In this document: in pieces, positions 10,012-19,749 of the stretch
How the letters are laid out: every line of letters begins with the position of its first letter
How positions within the stretch are numbered: position 1 is the first letter of the stretch
NCBI GenBank assembly: GCA_021286855.1
Contig: JAJTBO010000024.1
Coordinates: forward strand, 1 to 54,755
Length of the DNA stretch: 54,755 bases
Direction: 5' to 3'
Source of the DNA: Hyphomicrobiales bacterium
Lineage (GTDB): Bacteria; Pseudomonadota; Alphaproteobacteria; Rhizobiales; Ancalomicrobiaceae
Position numbers and translations under genes: made by a program
Notes under the pieces: model-generated
The model's database searches: none
What the model was told of the DNA's origin: nothing
What the model saw: the letters and a program-made list of their open reading frames with translations, nothing else

Positions 10012-10821
10012 ATGAGCGCCATTCGTGAGGTGCGTCGTCGCACCGTCCGCGACATTCGCAACGCCAAGGGCAAGACGCCGGTGGTGTGCCTGACCGCCTA
10101 TACCGCGCCGGTCGCCAAACTGCTCGACCCGCACGTCGACCTGATGCTGGTCGGCGATTCGCTCGGCATGGTCGTCTACGGCTTCACGTCGACGCTGCCG
10201 GTGACGCTCGACCTGATGATCGCGCATGCCGGCGCGGTGGTGCGCGGTTCGTCGCGCGCCCTCGTCGTCGTCGACATGCCCTTCGCCACCTACCAGGAGA
10301 GCCCGGCGCAGGCCTACCGCAACTCGGCGCGGGTGATGGCGGAGACCGGCGCGCAGGCGGTTAAGATCGAGGGCGGGGTGGAGATGGCCGAGACCATCGC
10401 CTTTCTGACCCAGCGCGGCATTCCGGTGATGGCCCACATCGGGCTGACGCCGCAGTCGGTCAACACGCTCGGCGGCTACCGCACCCAGGGGCGTGACGAC
10501 GCGGCGGCGGTGCGCCTGCTCGCCGACGCTCGGGCGGTCGAGGAGGCGGGAGCCTTCTCGGTGGTGATCGAGGGGACGGTCGCCAAGGTGGCGGCCGAGA
10601 TCTCGGCGGCGATCTCGATCCCGACGGTCGGCATCGGCGCGTCGGCGGAGTGCGACGGGCAGGTGCTGGTGGTCGACGACATGCTCGGCCTCTTCACCGA
10701 CTTCACGCCGAAGTTCGTCAAGAAATACGCCGATCTCGCCACGGTGGTGAGCGAGGCGGCGGGGGCCTACGCCGAGGAGGTCCGGGCGCGGACCTTCCCA
10801 GGGCCCGAACACGTCGTGTGA
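10012..10821 (+). CDS. panB: 3-methyl-2-oxobutanoate hydroxymethyltransferase
   Basis: PanB adds a hydroxymethyl group from methylenetetrahydrofolate to 2-oxoisovalerate, making ketopantoate for pantothenate and coenzyme A. The 269-residue protein has the family's (beta/alpha)8 barrel motifs: [11 protein letters not shown], the [10 protein letters not shown] segment, [22 protein letters not shown], and VIEGTV with the catalytic glutamate, followed by [22 protein letters not shown]. The length is normal. It starts 36 bp after the preceding membrane-protein gene, so co-transcription is likely. panC is not in the window. Confidence 0.96.
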   Translation: MSAIREVRRRTVRDIRNAKGKTPVVCLTAYTAPVAKLLDPHVDLMLVGDSLGMVVYGFTSTLPVTLDLMIAHAGAVVRGSSRALVVVDMPFATYQESPAQAYRNSARVMAETGAQAVKIEGGVEMAETIAFLTQRGIPVMAHIGLTPQSVNTLGGYRTQGRDDAAAVRLLADARAVEEAGAFSVVIEGTVAKVAAEISAAISIPTVGIGASAECDGQVLVVDDMLGLFTDFTPKFVKKYADLATVVSEAAGAYAEEVRARTFPGPEHVV

Positions 10822-10857
10822 CGGCGTCGGCGATGGCGTTTCGCGACCCGATCGGGT

Positions 10858-12678
<1,821 letters not shown>

Positions 12679-12685
12679 GCGAACG

Positions 12686-12718
12686 TCGACGCCCGGCGCT
12701 TCGCGCGCCGGGCGTCGA
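12686..12718. terminator. Strong bidirectional hairpin after uup
   Basis: Perfect 13-bp arms TCGACGCCCGGCG (12686-12698) and CGCCGGGCGTCGA (12706-12718) with a 7-base loop, between two converging genes that end at 12678 and 12727. It has short A or T runs but no long U tract. Confidence 0.75.
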
Positions 12719-12726
12719 AACGCGGC

Positions 12727-14175
12727 TCAGAGGCTGTCGCCGAAGTCGGCGCGGAACTTGGCGACGAGCTTTTCCTGCCAATCGCCGATCGGCTTCAGGC
12801 GACCGTAGAAGAAGCGCAGGATCTCCGGCTCCTCGACGAATTCGAGGCCGCCGACGAGGGCGCGGTTGCGCCACAGCCAGTCGATGCGGTCGATCGCGTA
12901 TTTCACCTGCGACAGGGTGAAGACGCGCCGCGGCATCGCGAGGCGCAACAGCTCCATGTTGGCGTAGACCTCGGAGCCGTCGGGGTTGCGCTGTTCGGAG
13001 AGCGTGCCGCGCTCCATGCCGCGGACGCCCGAGGCGATGTAGAGCGCCGAGGCGAGCGCGCCGGCCGGGTACTGCGACTGGGGCACGTGATCGAGGAAGC
13101 GCATCACGTCGATGTGGCAGCCGAGGCCGCCGGCCGGGGTGATCACCGGCACGCCGCGCTTCACCAGTTCGTCCACCATGTAGGCGATGAACAGCGGTCC
13201 CTGGCTGATCATGTCCTCGTCCATGGTCTCGTCGAGACCGACGGTCAGCGCCTCGATCTCGCGCACCGACATGCCGCCATAGGTGAGGAAGCCCTCGTAG
13301 AGCGGCACGAGGCCGCGCATCCGGCGATAGAGCGCCTCGTCGCGGATGCACAGGCCGCCGCCGCGGGCGCAGCCGAGCTTGCGGGCGGAGAAGTAGATGA
13401 CGTCGCAGAGATCGGCGATGCGGCGGGTGATGTCGCGGATCGACAGATCGCGGCAGGCCGGATCGCGGGTCTTGATGAACCACAGATTGTCGGCGAGCAG
13501 GCTGGCGTCGAGCACCAGCAGGAGGCCGTGCCGATCGCAGACGGCGCGGACCGCGACGAGGTTGCCGAGCGAGATCGGTTGGCCACCGATCAGGTTGGTG
13601 CCGGCCTCCATGCGGACGAAGGCGATCTTGTCGGCGCCGTGCGTGGCGACCAGCCCCTCGAGCTTGGCGACGTCCATGTCGCCCTTGAACGGGCGATCGG
13701 AGGTCACCTCGAGGCCGGCGTCGGTGATGATCTCCTCGACCGCGCCGCCGTTCAGCACGATGTGCGCCTTGGTGGTGGTGAAGTGGTAGTTCATCGGCAC
13801 GATCGAGCCGGGCGTCACCAGCACCTGGGCGAGGATGTTCTCGCAGGCGCGGCCCTGGTGGGCCGGCAGGATCCAATGCAACCCGAAGATTTCGCGCAGC
13901 TTCGCCTCGAGCTTCTCGTAAGTGGCGGATCCGGCGTAGGAATCGTCGGCGACCATCATCGCGGCGAGCTGCTGGTCGCTCATCGCGTTGACGCCGGAAT
14001 CGGTCAGCATGTCCATGAACACGTCCTTGTTGCGCAACAGGAACGTGTTGTTGCCGGCGGCGGAGGCCGCCTCCAACCGCGCCTCGATCGGCGGCAGGTT
14101 CAGCTTCTGAACGATGCGGACCTTGTGCATTTCCAGCGGGACGTCGTCGCCGCCGGCGAATTTGACCGTCGCCAT
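12727..14175 (-). CDS. PLP-dependent beta-eliminating lyase (tyrosine phenol-lyase/tryptophanase family)
   Basis: A 482-residue enzyme of the family that cleaves aromatic amino acids to the aromatic compound, pyruvate and ammonia. Compared from memory with tyrosine phenol-lyase, many active-site positions are present: LTDSG (57-61), the catalytic Tyr80 in DDSYAGS, HQGR (106-109), Asn194 in TNLIGGQP, Asp223, the PLP lysine K266, MERG (387-390) whose Arg389 is the phenol-lyase-type residue, and FF at 455-456. Two positions differ: the arginine three residues after Asp223 is Leu226, and the Lys before the PLP lysine is Arg265. The physiological substrate is therefore uncertain. The ATG at 14175 follows GGAGGAA, which fixes the start. 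It is separated from the upstream importer genes by a hairpin and is probably its own unit. Confidence 0.85.
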   Translation of the reverse strand: MATVKFAGGDDVPLEMHKVRIVQKLNLPPIEARLEAASAAGNNTFLLRNKDVFMDMLTDSGVNAMSDQQLAAMMVADDSYAGSATYEKLEAKLREIFGLHWILPAHQGRACENILAQVLVTPGSIVPMNYHFTTTKAHIVLNGGAVEEIITDAGLEVTSDRPFKGDMDVAKLEGLVATHGADKIAFVRMEAGTNLIGGQPISLGNLVAVRAVCDRHGLLLVLDASLLADNLWFIKTRDPACRDLSIRDITRRIADLCDVIYFSARKLGCARGGGLCIRDEALYRRMRGLVPLYEGFLTYGGMSVREIEALTVGLDETMDEDMISQGPLFIAYMVDELVKRGVPVITPAGGLGCHIDVMRFLDHVPQSQYPAGALASALYIASGVRGMERGTLSEQRNPDGSEVYANMELLRLAMPRRVFTLSQVKYAIDRIDWLWRNRALVGGLEFVEEPEILRFFYGRLKPIGDWQEKLVAKFRADFGDSL

Positions 14176-14193
14176 GGTTCCTCCGAGACTTTC

Positions 14194-14209
14194 CGCGCGA
14201 GCTCGCGCG
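14194..14209 (-). promoter_or_regulatory. Palindrome in the lyase leader
   Basis: CGCGCGAGCTCGCGCG is a perfect 16-bp palindrome about 20 bases before the lyase start on the minus strand. It could be a hairpin or an operator, or just GC-rich chance. Confidence 0.2.
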
Positions 14210-14280
14210 CCGCGTGTCCAAAATATCGTCGAGGGTGCGGAGGGAATGCGCAGGAAACCGGATGCGGCGATCCGACACGG

Positions 14281-14314
14281 CGACGCCGAGCGCGGTTTTC
14301 CGGGCTCGGCGTCG
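14281..14314 (-). terminator. Hairpin between the importer genes and the lyase
   Basis: Perfect 11-bp arms CGACGCCGAGC (14281-14291) and GCTCGGCGTCG (14304-14314) with a 12-base loop, 67 bases behind the binding-protein stop. There is no U tract, but its position suggests it ends the TPP-controlled unit. Confidence 0.55.
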
Positions 14315-14381
14315 AGGGATTCGGCGAAGGTCTGAGAGGGCGTCGGGCGCGGAGGCGAAGCGGCGGGCGGCCGCCGTCGCC

Positions 14382-15323
14382 TCACTTCGGTTCGATCGCG
14401 TAGGTCTCGATCGGCGGGATCGTGTCGATCAGGCCGCGGGCCTTCAGGAACGCGGCGAAGCGCTCGGTGCGGGCGCGGTCGAGCGCGCCGGGGCGCTTGG
14501 CGAAGCGCGGCAGCGTGTCGAGAAGAGCGCGGCGGTTCAGCTCGTCGGCGAGCTTGGCGTCGGACGTCTCCAGGATTTCGCGGGTCTCGGCCGGGTGGTT
14601 GGTCGCCCACAGGGTCGCCGCCTCGAGGGCGCGGGTGAAGCGGGCGAAGCGGGCGTCGGCGACCTTGTCGGCGCGGGCGGCGAGGATCAACTCGTCGTAG
14701 GGCGGCACGCCGTGCTCCTCGGGGAAGAAGGCGATCGCCTTCTTGCCGGCGAGTTCGAGTTCGGTCGCCTCGAAGTTGCGATAGCCGCCGACGACGGCGT
14801 CGACCTGACCGGAGAGGAGCGCGGCGGTCAGCGCGAAGTTGACGTTGATCAGCGTCACGTCTGTGAGCTTCAACCCGGCGTCGGCGAGCATGGCGGAAAG
14901 GATCGCATCCTCGAAGCCGGAGACGGAATAGCCGATCTTCTTGCCCTTCAGGTCGGCCAGCGTCTTCACCGGGCCGCCTTCGAGCGCCATCACGGTGTTG
15001 AGCGGCGTCTCGACCAGGGTGGCGAAGCGGACGAGCGGCAGACCCTCCTTCACCGAGAGATGCAGGTCGGGCTGATAGGTCACGGCGACGTCGGCCTCGC
15101 CGGCGGCGACGAGGCGCGGCGGGGCGGACGGATCGGCCGGGGCGATCAGTTCGACGTCGAGGCCTTCTTTCGCGAAGAAGCCGCGGTCGCGGGCGACGAC
15201 CAGGGTGGCGTGGTCGGGATTCACGAACCAGTCGAGGATCACCGTCATCCGGTCGGCCGCGGCGGCCGGGGCGGCGGCGAAGAGGAGCGCCGCGAGGGCG
15301 AGGAGGGGGAGCGTCTTCTTCAT
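14382..15323 (-). CDS. thiY: ABC importer substrate-binding protein, NMT1/THI5 (ThiY) type
   Basis: A 313-residue secreted binding protein. Residues 1 to about 22 form a signal peptide (MKKTLPLLALAALLFAAAPA, then AAA). The mature part begins with VILDWFVNPDHATLVVARDRGFF and DVELIAPADPSAPPRLVAAGEADVAVTYQPDL, the pattern of the THI5-like family that binds thiamine pyrimidine precursors such as formylaminopyrimidine or HMP. It follows the permease gene by 20 bp. The upstream TPP riboswitch supports a thiamine-related cargo. The start at 15323 is set by the signal peptide. No ATPase gene follows. The exact ligand is inference. Confidence 0.85.
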   Translation of the reverse strand: MKKTLPLLALAALLFAAAPAAAADRMTVILDWFVNPDHATLVVARDRGFFAKEGLDVELIAPADPSAPPRLVAAGEADVAVTYQPDLHLSVKEGLPLVRFATLVETPLNTVMALEGGPVKTLADLKGKKIGYSVSGFEDAILSAMLADAGLKLTDVTLINVNFALTAALLSGQVDAVVGGYRNFEATELELAGKKAIAFFPEEHGVPPYDELILAARADKVADARFARFTRALEAATLWATNHPAETREILETSDAKLADELNRRALLDTLPRFAKRPGALDRARTERFAAFLKARGLIDTIPPIETYAIEPK

Positions 15324-15343
15324 ATTGGGGGTCTCGGTAGGGG

Positions 15344-16129
15344 TCAGAGGAAGGCGGCGGGGCCGGTTTCGGGGGCCCAGGGGGCCCAGCGGCGGGTGAG
15401 GCGTTCGACGAGGGCGCGCAAGGCGACGGCGATCAGCGCGAGCAGGACGAGGGCTGCGAACATCACGTCGGTCTGGAGGCGGGCGTTGGCGTGCATCATC
15501 AGGAGGCCGAGGCCCTTGGAGGCGCCGACCCATTCGCCGATCACCGCGCCGATCGGAGCGACGGTCGCGGCCATGCGCAGGCCGGAGACGAGCGCCGGCA
15601 CGGCGGCGGGCAGCCGCAGGAAGCGGAATTCGTCGAAACGCGAGGCGCGGTGCAGGCGGGCGAGATCGAGGAGGCCGGGGTCGAGGCGAGATAGGCCGTC
15701 GTGCAGGCTCGCGGTGACGGGAAAGAAGATGACGAGGCTCGCCATGACGATCTTCGAGGCGAGGCCGAAGCCGAACCACAGCACCAGGACCGGCGCGATG
15801 GCGAAGACCGGCAGGGTCTGAACGATCACCACCGCCGGCATGACGAGGCGGGCCGTCCAGGGCGCGAGCGCCATGACGATCGCGGTGGCGACGCCGAGGG
15901 CGACGCCGCAGGCAAGGCCGAGCGCGATCTCGAGCGCCGTGACGAGGCCGTTCTCCATCAATGGGCCGAACTGGCGGACGAAGGCGGCGGCGACACGGTC
16001 GGGACCGGGCAACAGGAACGGCGGCGGCGCGAAGACCCACACCGCCGTCTGCCACAGCGCGACGAGGGCGAGGAGCGGGACGAGCGCGTGGGCGAGGCGG
16101 CGGACGCGCGCCGTCAGCGTGTCGAACAT
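15344..16129 (-). CDS. thiX: ABC importer permease, ThiX type
   Basis: A 261-residue inner-membrane permease with about six helices. The cytoplasmic EAA-like loop, which contacts the ATPase, is visible around LHRASRFDEFRFLRLPAAVPALVSGLRMAATVA (taken as separate stretches), ending with the typical GAVIGEWVGASKGLGLLM. This is the SsuC/TauC/ThiX family pattern. It is the first gene behind the TPP riboswitch, with about 76 bases between riboswitch and start codon, and the ThiY-type binding protein follows directly. A partner ATPase (ThiZ) is expected but not encoded anywhere in this stretch. Confidence 0.87.
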   Translation of the reverse strand: MFDTLTARVRRLAHALVPLLALVALWQTAVWVFAPPPFLLPGPDRVAAAFVRQFGPLMENGLVTALEIALGLACGVALGVATAIVMALAPWTARLVMPAVVIVQTLPVFAIAPVLVLWFGFGLASKIVMASLVIFFPVTASLHDGLSRLDPGLLDLARLHRASRFDEFRFLRLPAAVPALVSGLRMAATVAPIGAVIGEWVGASKGLGLLMMHANARLQTDVMFAALVLLALIAVALRALVERLTRRWAPWAPETGPAAFL

Positions 16130-16205
16130 GCGGATCTCCCTCTCGGCCGAGCGGCGGAGACGAGGCGAGATCCGGAAGGAGAAGCGATGGTCCTGGTCAC
16201 GGGTC

Positions 16206-16295
16206 CCGTCCCTTCGCCGGTATGAGCCGGATCAGGTTCGAAGGGTTCGGCGGACGCCATCTCAGCTCTCGAAACGAGAACACCCCTCGGAACGG
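16206..16295 (-). ncRNA. TPP riboswitch (THI element)
   Basis: On the minus strand the leader contains the conserved TPP-aptamer blocks in order: GAGGGGTG, then GCTGAGATGGC, then AACCCTTCGAACCTGATC, then CGGCGAAGGGA. The closing stem pairs CCGTTCC (16289-16295) with GGGACGG (16206-16212), including one G-U pair. The intervening P3 arm is formed around the CTCGTTTCGAG stretch. Thiamine pyrophosphate binding would shut down the downstream importer genes; whether it acts on transcription or translation is not clear from the 76-base stretch that follows. Confidence 0.95.
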
Positions 16296-16423
16296 AGGAA
16301 CCGTGGCAGAGGCGCGAGGGGGACGCAAGCGAAAAGACGGCGAAGGATTTTCCCCGTCGCCGCATTGCAGCATCGATTTTGGGAAGAATTCTTCGAAAAC
16401 GGCCGAAAATCGGACGAATTTTA

Positions 16424-16440
16424 GGTCAGTACTATTGACC
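16424..16440 (+). promoter_or_regulatory. Operator-like inverted repeat GGTCA-N7-TGACC
   Basis: Perfect 5-bp arms GGTCA (16424-16428) and TGACC (16436-16440). The right arm coincides with the -35 box of the promoter proposed for the aminotransferase gene, the position expected of a repressor or activator site. Confidence 0.45.
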
Positions 16441-16463
16441 CTTTTCGAGTTGCGGCGTAGCGT
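16435..16463 (+). promoter_or_regulatory. Candidate sigma-70-type promoter of the aminotransferase gene
   Basis: TTGACC (16435-16440) and TAGCGT (16458-16463) are separated by 17 bp, about 32 bp before the start codon, in a locally A/T-rich stretch. The -10 box is weak. Confidence 0.4.
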
Positions 16464-16494
16464 CCGCCTCCATCGCAGTCTCGAGGTTTCTCCC

Positions 16495-17727
16495 ATGTCC
16501 GCCTTCGATTGGTCGCACGTCTTCGCCACCCGTTCCGAGCGCATGCGCGCTTCGGAGATCCGCGAACTCCTGAAGCTGCTCGACCAGCCGGACATCATCT
16601 CCTTCGCCGGCGGCATCCCCGATCCCGCGCTCTTTCCGGTCGAGGCGATCCGCAAGGCGCAGGACGAGATCCTCGCCGATCCGAAGCTGGCGGCGCAGGC
16701 GCTGCAATATTCGATCTCGGAAGGCTACGTTCCTCTGCGCCGGTGGATCGTCGACTTCATGGGCAAGAACGGCGTTCCCTGCACCATCGACAACGTGCTG
16801 ATCACCTGCGGCTCGCAGCAGGCGCTCGACTTCCTGGCCAAGATGCTCTTGTCGCCGGGCGACACGGCGCTGGTCGAAGCGCCGACCTATCTCGGCGCGC
16901 TGCAGGCCTTCAACGCCTACGAGCCGCGTTACGATCGGCTGATCCCGGACGGCGGCAACGTCACGCCGCAGACCTATGCGGACGCCGCGGCGGCGAACGG
17001 CGGCCGGGTCAAGTTCGCCTATGTCGTGCCCGACTTCGCCAATCCGACCGGCGTCACCCTGTCGGAAGAGAACCGGCGCAAGCTGCTCGAGCTCGCCGCC
17101 GATCTCGAGGTTCCGGTGATCGAGGATTCGGCCTATCAGGCGCTGCGCTTCGAGGGCGAGGCGGTTCCCTCGATCCTGTCGCTCGACGTCGCGGCGAACG
17201 GCGGCGACATCGAGAAGACGCGGACGATCTATTGCGGCACCTTCTCCAAGACGCTGGTGCCGGCGCTGCGGGTCGGCTGGATCGTCGCGGCCTCGCCGTT
17301 GATCCAGAAGCTCGTCCTGACCAAGCAGGCCGGCGACCTGCATTCCTCGACGCTCAATCAGATGGTGATGGCGCGGGTCGCCGAGACCACCTACGACGCG
17401 AACGTCGTCCGCGCCATCGATCTCTACCGCAAGCGGCGCGACGCGATGATGGCGGCGCTCGCCCGTTCGATGCCGAAGGGCGTCGAGTGGACCAAGCCGG
17501 AGGGCGGCCTGTTCGTCTGGATCACGCTGCCGGCGGGGATCGACGGGGCGGAGCTCCTCGCCCGCGCCGTCGCCGAGGAGCGGGTCGCCTTCGTGCCGGG
17601 CAAGGCCTTCTTCGCCACCGACGCGATGTCGAATACGATCCGGGTCAATTTCTCCAGCGCCGACGAGGCTCAGATCGCCGAGGGCATCGGCCGGCTCGGG
17701 CGGCTGATCGAGCGTTCGATCGGCTGA
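16495..17727 (+). CDS. PLP-dependent aminotransferase, class I/II (2-aminoadipate/LysN-like)
   Basis: A 410-residue fold-type I aminotransferase. Its features match the subgroup related to LysN and to the enzyme domain of MocR regulators: ISFAGGIPDPALFP near the N-terminus, YSISEGYVPLRRWI, ITCGSQQALDF, VPDFANPTGVTLS, EDSAYQALRF, and the PLP-lysine segment GTFSKTLVPALRVGW. These enzymes transaminate 2-aminoadipate, branched-chain or aromatic amino acids; the actual substrate is not determined. The ATG at 16495 begins the recognisable protein. An EamA transporter gene follows after 21 bp, so the pair may handle one amino acid. An inverted repeat over the -35 box suggests specific control. Confidence 0.9.
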   Translation: MSAFDWSHVFATRSERMRASEIRELLKLLDQPDIISFAGGIPDPALFPVEAIRKAQDEILADPKLAAQALQYSISEGYVPLRRWIVDFMGKNGVPCTIDNVLITCGSQQALDFLAKMLLSPGDTALVEAPTYLGALQAFNAYEPRYDRLIPDGGNVTPQTYADAAAANGGRVKFAYVVPDFANPTGVTLSEENRRKLLELAADLEVPVIEDSAYQALRFEGEAVPSILSLDVAANGGDIEKTRTIYCGTFSKTLVPALRVGWIVAASPLIQKLVLTKQAGDLHSSTLNQMVMARVAETTYDANVVRAIDLYRKRRDAMMAALARSMPKGVEWTKPEGGLFVWITLPAGIDGAELLARAVAEERVAFVPGKAFFATDAMSNTIRVNFSSADEAQIAEGIGRLGRLIERSIG

Positions 17728-17748
17728 GGCCACGAAGAGGGGAACGCC

Positions 17749-18618
17749 ATGGGACTTCGCGACGTTCTCCTCGCCCTGGTCGTGGTGGCGATCTGGGGCT
17801 TCAACTTCGTCGTCATCAAGCTCGGCGTCGCCGACGTGCCGCCGCTCCTCTTGACGGGCCTGCGGTTCTTCTTCGCCGCGCTGCCGGCGGTGTTCTTCGT
17901 CAAAAGGCCGGCCTGCGCGGCGCGCTGGGTGATCGCCTTCGGCCTCGTCCTCGGCGTCGTCAAGTTCGGCCTGTTGTTCGTCGGCATGAAGGTCGGCATG
18001 CCGGCCGGGCTCTCTTCGCTCGTCCTGCAGATGCAGGCCTTCTTCACGATGGGCCTCGCCTTCTTCCTGCTCGGCGAACGGCCCAAGCGGATGCAGCTCG
18101 TCGGCGCGGGCGTGGCGGCGCTCGGCATTCTGGTGATCGCCTCGACGCGGACGGGGGGCGGGGCGGCCCTCGGGCCGTTCCTGATGGTGCTCGGCGCGGC
18201 GGCCTGCTGGGGGCTCGCCAACATCGTCACCAAGAAGGCCGGGCGGGTCGACATGCTCGGCTTCGTCGTCTGGGCGAGCCTGGTCGCGCCGTTGCCGCTG
18301 TTCGCCCTGTCGTGGATCTTCGAAGGGGGCGAGGCGATCGTCGCGACGCTTTCCCATCCGACGCCGATGGCGCTCGCCGCGGTCGCCTATCTCGCCTGGC
18401 CGACGACGGTGCTCGGGTTCGGCATCTGGTCGAACCTGATGTCGCGCCATCCGGCGGCGACGGTGGCGCCGTTCTCGCTCCTGGTGCCGGTGTTCGGGCT
18501 GACCAGCGCCTTCCTCGTCCTCGGCGAACCGATCGGCGGGCGCGAGGCGATCGGCGCGGCGCTGGTGATCGGCGGGCTGGTGGTCAACGTGTTCGGGCCG
18601 CGCTTCGACCGCGGTTGA
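17749..18618 (+). CDS. EamA/DMT-family transporter
   Basis: A 289-residue inner-membrane protein with ten predicted helices in two EamA repeats. It opens with MGLRDVLLALVVVAIWGFNF and VVIKLGVADVPPLLLTGLRF, a standard first-helix pattern, and ends with VIGGLVVNVFGPRF. It resembles the YdcZ/RhtA-like amino acid and metabolite exporters, and its place 21 bp behind an aminotransferase gene fits export of an amino acid or keto acid. The substrate is not known. GAGGGGA lies before the ATG at 17749. Confidence 0.87.
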   Translation: MGLRDVLLALVVVAIWGFNFVVIKLGVADVPPLLLTGLRFFFAALPAVFFVKRPACAARWVIAFGLVLGVVKFGLLFVGMKVGMPAGLSSLVLQMQAFFTMGLAFFLLGERPKRMQLVGAGVAALGILVIASTRTGGGAALGPFLMVLGAAACWGLANIVTKKAGRVDMLGFVVWASLVAPLPLFALSWIFEGGEAIVATLSHPTPMALAAVAYLAWPTTVLGFGIWSNLMSRHPAATVAPFSLLVPVFGLTSAFLVLGEPIGGREAIGAALVIGGLVVNVFGPRFDRG

Positions 18619-18625
18619 TCGGCGT

Positions 18626-19246
18626 TCAGAACTTCGTCCGCGCCCGCATCGCCTGGGCGATGGTGCCGTCGTCGAGATAGTCGAGCTCGCCGCCGACGGG
18701 GACGCCGTGGGCGAGGCGGGTCACCGTGATCTCGCGGCCTTCTTCCGCCAGACGGGCGAGTTGGTCGGTGACGTAATGGGCGGTGGTCTGGCCTTCGACG
18801 GTGGCGTTGACGGCGAGGATCACTTCGCGGATCTCGCCCGTCCGGCAGCGCTCGACCAGCGCGTCGATGGTGAGGTCGGAGGGGCCGACGCCGTCGAGCG
18901 GCGACAGTACGCCGCCGAGGACGTGATACTTCGCCGAGATCGCGCCGGCGCGCTCCAGCGCCCAGAGATCCGAGACGCCCTCGACCACGACCAGGACCGC
19001 GCCGTCGCGACGATCGTCGCGGCAGATGGTGCAGGGGTCGGAGGTGTCGATGTTGCCGCAGACCGAGCAGACGCCGACCTTGTCGAGCGCCACTTCCATC
19101 GCTCGGGTCAGAGGGCCGAGCAGGCTCTCCTTCTTCTCGATCAGATGCAGCGCGGCGCGGCGGGCCGAACGTGGCCCGAGCCCCGGCAGCTTGGCGAGGA
19201 GCTGAATCAGACGTTCGATCTCGGGGCCGGCGACGTTGCGGGACAT
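18626..19246 (-). CDS. recR: Recombination protein RecR
   Basis: RecR works with RecF and RecO to load RecA on gapped DNA. The 206-residue protein has normal length: a helix-hairpin-helix around residues 8-30 ([11 protein letters not shown]), a four-cysteine zinc finger (C60, C63, C72, C75), and a Toprim domain from about 82 to 175 ([33 protein letters not shown]), followed by the [21 protein letters not shown] ending in two halves. In many alphaproteobacteria recR directly follows dnaX and ybaB. Here it is on the same strand, but about 500 bp with a small opposite-strand gene separate it from ybaB. Confidence 0.96.
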   Translation of the reverse strand: MSRNVAGPEIERLIQLLAKLPGLGPRSARRAALHLIEKKESLLGPLTRAMEVALDKVGVCSVCGNIDTSDPCTICRDDRRDGAVLVVVEGVSDLWALERAGAISAKYHVLGGVLSPLDGVGPSDLTIDALVERCRTGEIREVILAVNATVEGQTTAHYVTDQLARLAEEGREITVTRLAHGVPVGGELDYLDDGTIAQAMRARTKF

Positions 19247-19352
19247 GGGCGGGCGATGGGCTCGGGGACGATTCGGGACGTCAGTCTAGCGCCAACGCCG
19301 CATCCGCGCGCCGGTCGGCGGTGGGAGGCCTGTCCCGCGGCCGCAAAGAATC

Positions 19353-19366
19353 TTCAACCGATTAAA
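19353..19366. promoter_or_regulatory. Imperfect operator-like palindrome, copy 1
   Basis: TTCAACCGATTAAA matches the perfect palindrome 64 bp downstream at 12 of 14 positions. It lies between the divergent recR and small-protein genes. Confidence 0.35.
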
Positions 19367-19416
19367 AATCGAGGGATCTGAGAAACCAGACCGAAATCCG
19401 GCCGTGTCAAAGTCCC

Positions 19417-19430
19417 TTCAATCGATTGAA
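19417..19430. promoter_or_regulatory. Perfect operator-like palindrome, copy 2
   Basis: TTCAATCGATTGAA is a perfect 14-bp palindrome with a central CG, the general shape of LacI-family operators. It lies 51 bp before the small gene's start. The regulator is unknown. Confidence 0.45.
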
Positions 19431-19481
19431 AAAGAGATCGAGGCAACGAGAGACACAACACGCCAAGCGGAGGAAATCCCC

Positions 19482-19640
19482 ATGTTCGCTACGATCGGCA
19501 CGCTCTACATCGTCAAGACCTACGACCGTGACGGCGGCCGCGACCGCTCTCGTCTGCGCGATCTCGGCGCGACCTCGGCGATCCCGGCGGGCTCGGAGGG
19601 CGGTCTCTCCCGGACGGCGGTCGATCCGGCGATGCGGTGA
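19482..19640 (+). CDS. Small protein of unknown function (52 residues)
   Basis: A short gene supported mainly by its ribosome-binding site: GGAGGAA lies 6 bases before the ATG at 19482. The product begins MFATIGTLYIVKTYDRD and continues with a basic stretch (RDRSRLRDLGA), then a Ser/Gly-rich tail. The first 13 residues are hydrophobic but too short for a membrane helix. I recognise no family. An in-frame ATG at 19404 would add 26 residues but has no ribosome-binding site. It is the only plus-strand gene inside the dnaX-ybaB-recR block and is preceded by two related palindromes. Confidence 0.55.
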   Translation: MFATIGTLYIVKTYDRDGGRDRSRLRDLGATSAIPAGSEGGLSRTAVDPAMR

Positions 19641-19705
19641 CGTCGCCGCGCCCCGTTCTCGGAGGCGGCGGGGCATCTCAGATCTTCGACTGCGCACAGG
19701 CTTCG

Positions 19706-19733
19706 ACCCCGTCCGAGACCGCTCGGGCGGGGT
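19706..19733. terminator. Hairpin between the small gene and ybaB
   Basis: ACCCCGTCCGAG (19706-19717) pairs with CTCGGGCGGGGT (19722-19733), 12 pairs with one G-U, tetraloop ACCG. It lies between converging genes ending at 19640 and 19750. Confidence 0.6.
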
Positions 19734-19749
19734 TCGACGTATCAGAGCC

